From Cacajao melanocephalus (lineage: Eukaryota > Chordata > Mammalia > Primates > Pitheciidae): a DNA stretch of 64,000 nt. The DNA lies in NCBI GenBank assembly GCA_963573385.1, contig CAUYLG010063115.1:20418-84417 (forward strand), written 5' to 3'. A model generated the notes under the pieces. That model was not told the origin of the DNA, did no database searches, and saw only the letters and a list, made by a program, of their open reading frames with translations. The translations under genes and the position numbers were made by a program. Shown here one piece after another: positions 63,178 to 64,000 of this stretch (positions are counted from its first letter, which is position 1; each line of letters begins with the position of its first letter).

Positions 63178-63474
63178 CTATGTCTGTGATGTTGTGAATA
63201 GTGCTACAATGAACATATGTGTGCATATGCCTTTAGGATAGAATGATATATTTTCCTTTAAGTATATACTCAGTAATGGGATTGCTGGGTTGAATGGTAT
63301 TTCTGTTTTTAGGTCTTTGAGGAATTGCCACACTGTCTTCCATAATGGTTTAACTAATTTAAATTTCCACCAATAGTGTATAAATATTCCTCTTCCTCTG
63401 CAACCTAACCAGCATCTGTTATTTTTTGACTTTTTAATTATAGCAAATGTAACTGGTGTGAGATGGTATCTCAT
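63178..63474 (-). pseudogene. L1 ORF2p carboxyl-terminal remnant
   Basis: A 98-codon frame beginning MRYHLTPVTFAIIKKS covers the Cys-rich end of ORF2p. The CX3C pair (CWLGC) and the following His (IFIHYWWK) are present, but the last cysteine of the CX3CX7HX4C motif is Phe here. The frame continues with VKPLWKTVWQFLKDL and EIPFNPAIPLLSIYLKE, typical of the domain. It is part of a truncated element with no RT and is not functional. Confidence 0.9.
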
Positions 63475-63868
63475 TGTGGTTTTTATTTAATTTTATCTTA
63501 TAGTCAGTGATATTATTTTTTATCATTGTTGGCCATATATATATGTTTTCCTTTGGAAAGCATCTGCTCATGTCCTTTGCTCACTTTTTAATGGGTTTTT
63601 TTCATTTGTTTGTTTTGTAAATTTGTTTAAATTCCTTATAGACTGTAGATATTAGACCTTTGTCAGATGTATAGTTTGTGAATTTTATTTTCCATTCTGT
63701 GAGTTGGTCTTTTCACTTTGTTGATAGTTTTCTTTGCTGTCCAGAAAGTCTTTAGTTTCATTAGATTCCATTTGTCGATTTTTTTTTTTATTGCTTTTGG
63801 CATCTTCATCATGAAATTTTTGCCTATTCCTATGCCCAGAATGGTATTGCCTAGGCTGTCTTCCAGGG

Positions 63869-63895
<27 letters not shown>
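63869..63895 (+). repeat. Poly-T run of 27
   Basis: An uninterrupted T27 at the point where the L1 similarity ends. It can be read as an expanded L1 T-stretch or as the A-tail of a minus-strand insertion that continues to the right. Confidence 0.97.
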
Positions 63896-63899
<4 letters not shown>

Positions 63900-64000
63900 C
63901 AATTAGTGCAAAGTAAACCAAGCAAAAATGCCGTTGCACCAAAAACGCTCAAAGCAAAAACCAACACCCCGATTAAAATTAATAAACCCCATAAACCAAC
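63896..64000. other. Compositionally odd terminal tract of unknown origin
   Basis: The last 105 bases are very poor in G on the plus strand (about 10 G) and rich in A and C, with three CpG sites (63932, 63946, 63970), unlike the L1 before it. It does not continue the L1. On the minus strand one frame is open across its whole length (35 codons) and strongly hydrophobic, beginning VGLWGLLILIGVLVF. A second minus-strand frame is also open for about 30 codons, so this is not proof of coding. It could be a retrocopy end, a foreign or chimeric sequence, or chance. Confidence 0.5.

Larger units (their letters stand above)
62738..63868 (-). mobile_element. L1 3' portion, antisense
   Basis: It opens with ttcaacttttaagttcaggg and the L1 3'UTR (tacatgtgcaggtttgttac), then continues into ORF2 up to aggctgtcttccaggg, where a long T-run breaks it. 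A 22-bp perfect tandem duplication lies at 63126-63169. The ORF2p carboxyl end is still readable at 63178-63474. Confidence 0.93.

Overview
The window is ordinary primate, most likely human, nuclear DNA. It is AT-rich, contains several Alu elements that include AluY/AluS-like copies, and is packed with LINE-1 (L1) and ERVL-MaLR (THE1/MST/MLT1) retrotransposons of different ages. I found no intact protein-coding gene, exon, tRNA, rRNA or CRISPR array. Every long open frame I examined lies inside a repeat, runs antisense to one, or can be explained as chance. The best description is a gene desert or a long intron built by repeated retrotransposition.

Layout. Positions 1-17 kb hold mostly old or unclassified DNA with an MLT1 element, a MaLR LTR carrying an Alu and a GATA microsatellite, three Alus, two MIRs and a large CT/GT tract. 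From 17 to 28 kb there is a patchwork of antisense L1 pieces, Alus and two MaLR elements; one MaLR (24730-27014) is complete, with two LTRs and a 5-bp target duplication, and sits inside an L1. From 28 to 31.4 kb there is the 5' half of an older L1 (5'UTR plus a decayed ORF1) on the plus strand. From 31.7 to 43.5 kb lie antisense L1s, including one apparently near-full-length copy (about 34.9-43.5 kb) that was split by a younger L1, which carries a third L1 fragment, and by two MaLR solo LTRs. From 44.4 to 47.3 kb there is an MLT1 element followed by a probable hAT-Charlie transposase remnant. From 47.9 to 53 kb there is another long antisense L1M. From 53 to 64 kb there are MIRs, a (TA)n tract, a plus-strand L1M tail that received a MER2-type DNA transposon and lies against a second complete MaLR, and a 3' L1 piece at the end.

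The elements do not act as a system; they record layered insertion. The points most worth a second look are the nested L1/MaLR stratigraphy, the strong minus-strand bias of the L1s (which could mean a plus-strand host intron), the probable hAT transposase remnant, a reading frame shared by three MaLR internal regions, structure-prone repeats, and a compositionally odd tract of about 105 bases that follows a 27-T run at the very end of the window. Family names come from my memory of consensus sequences and were not checked by a database search; subfamily labels are therefore tentative.
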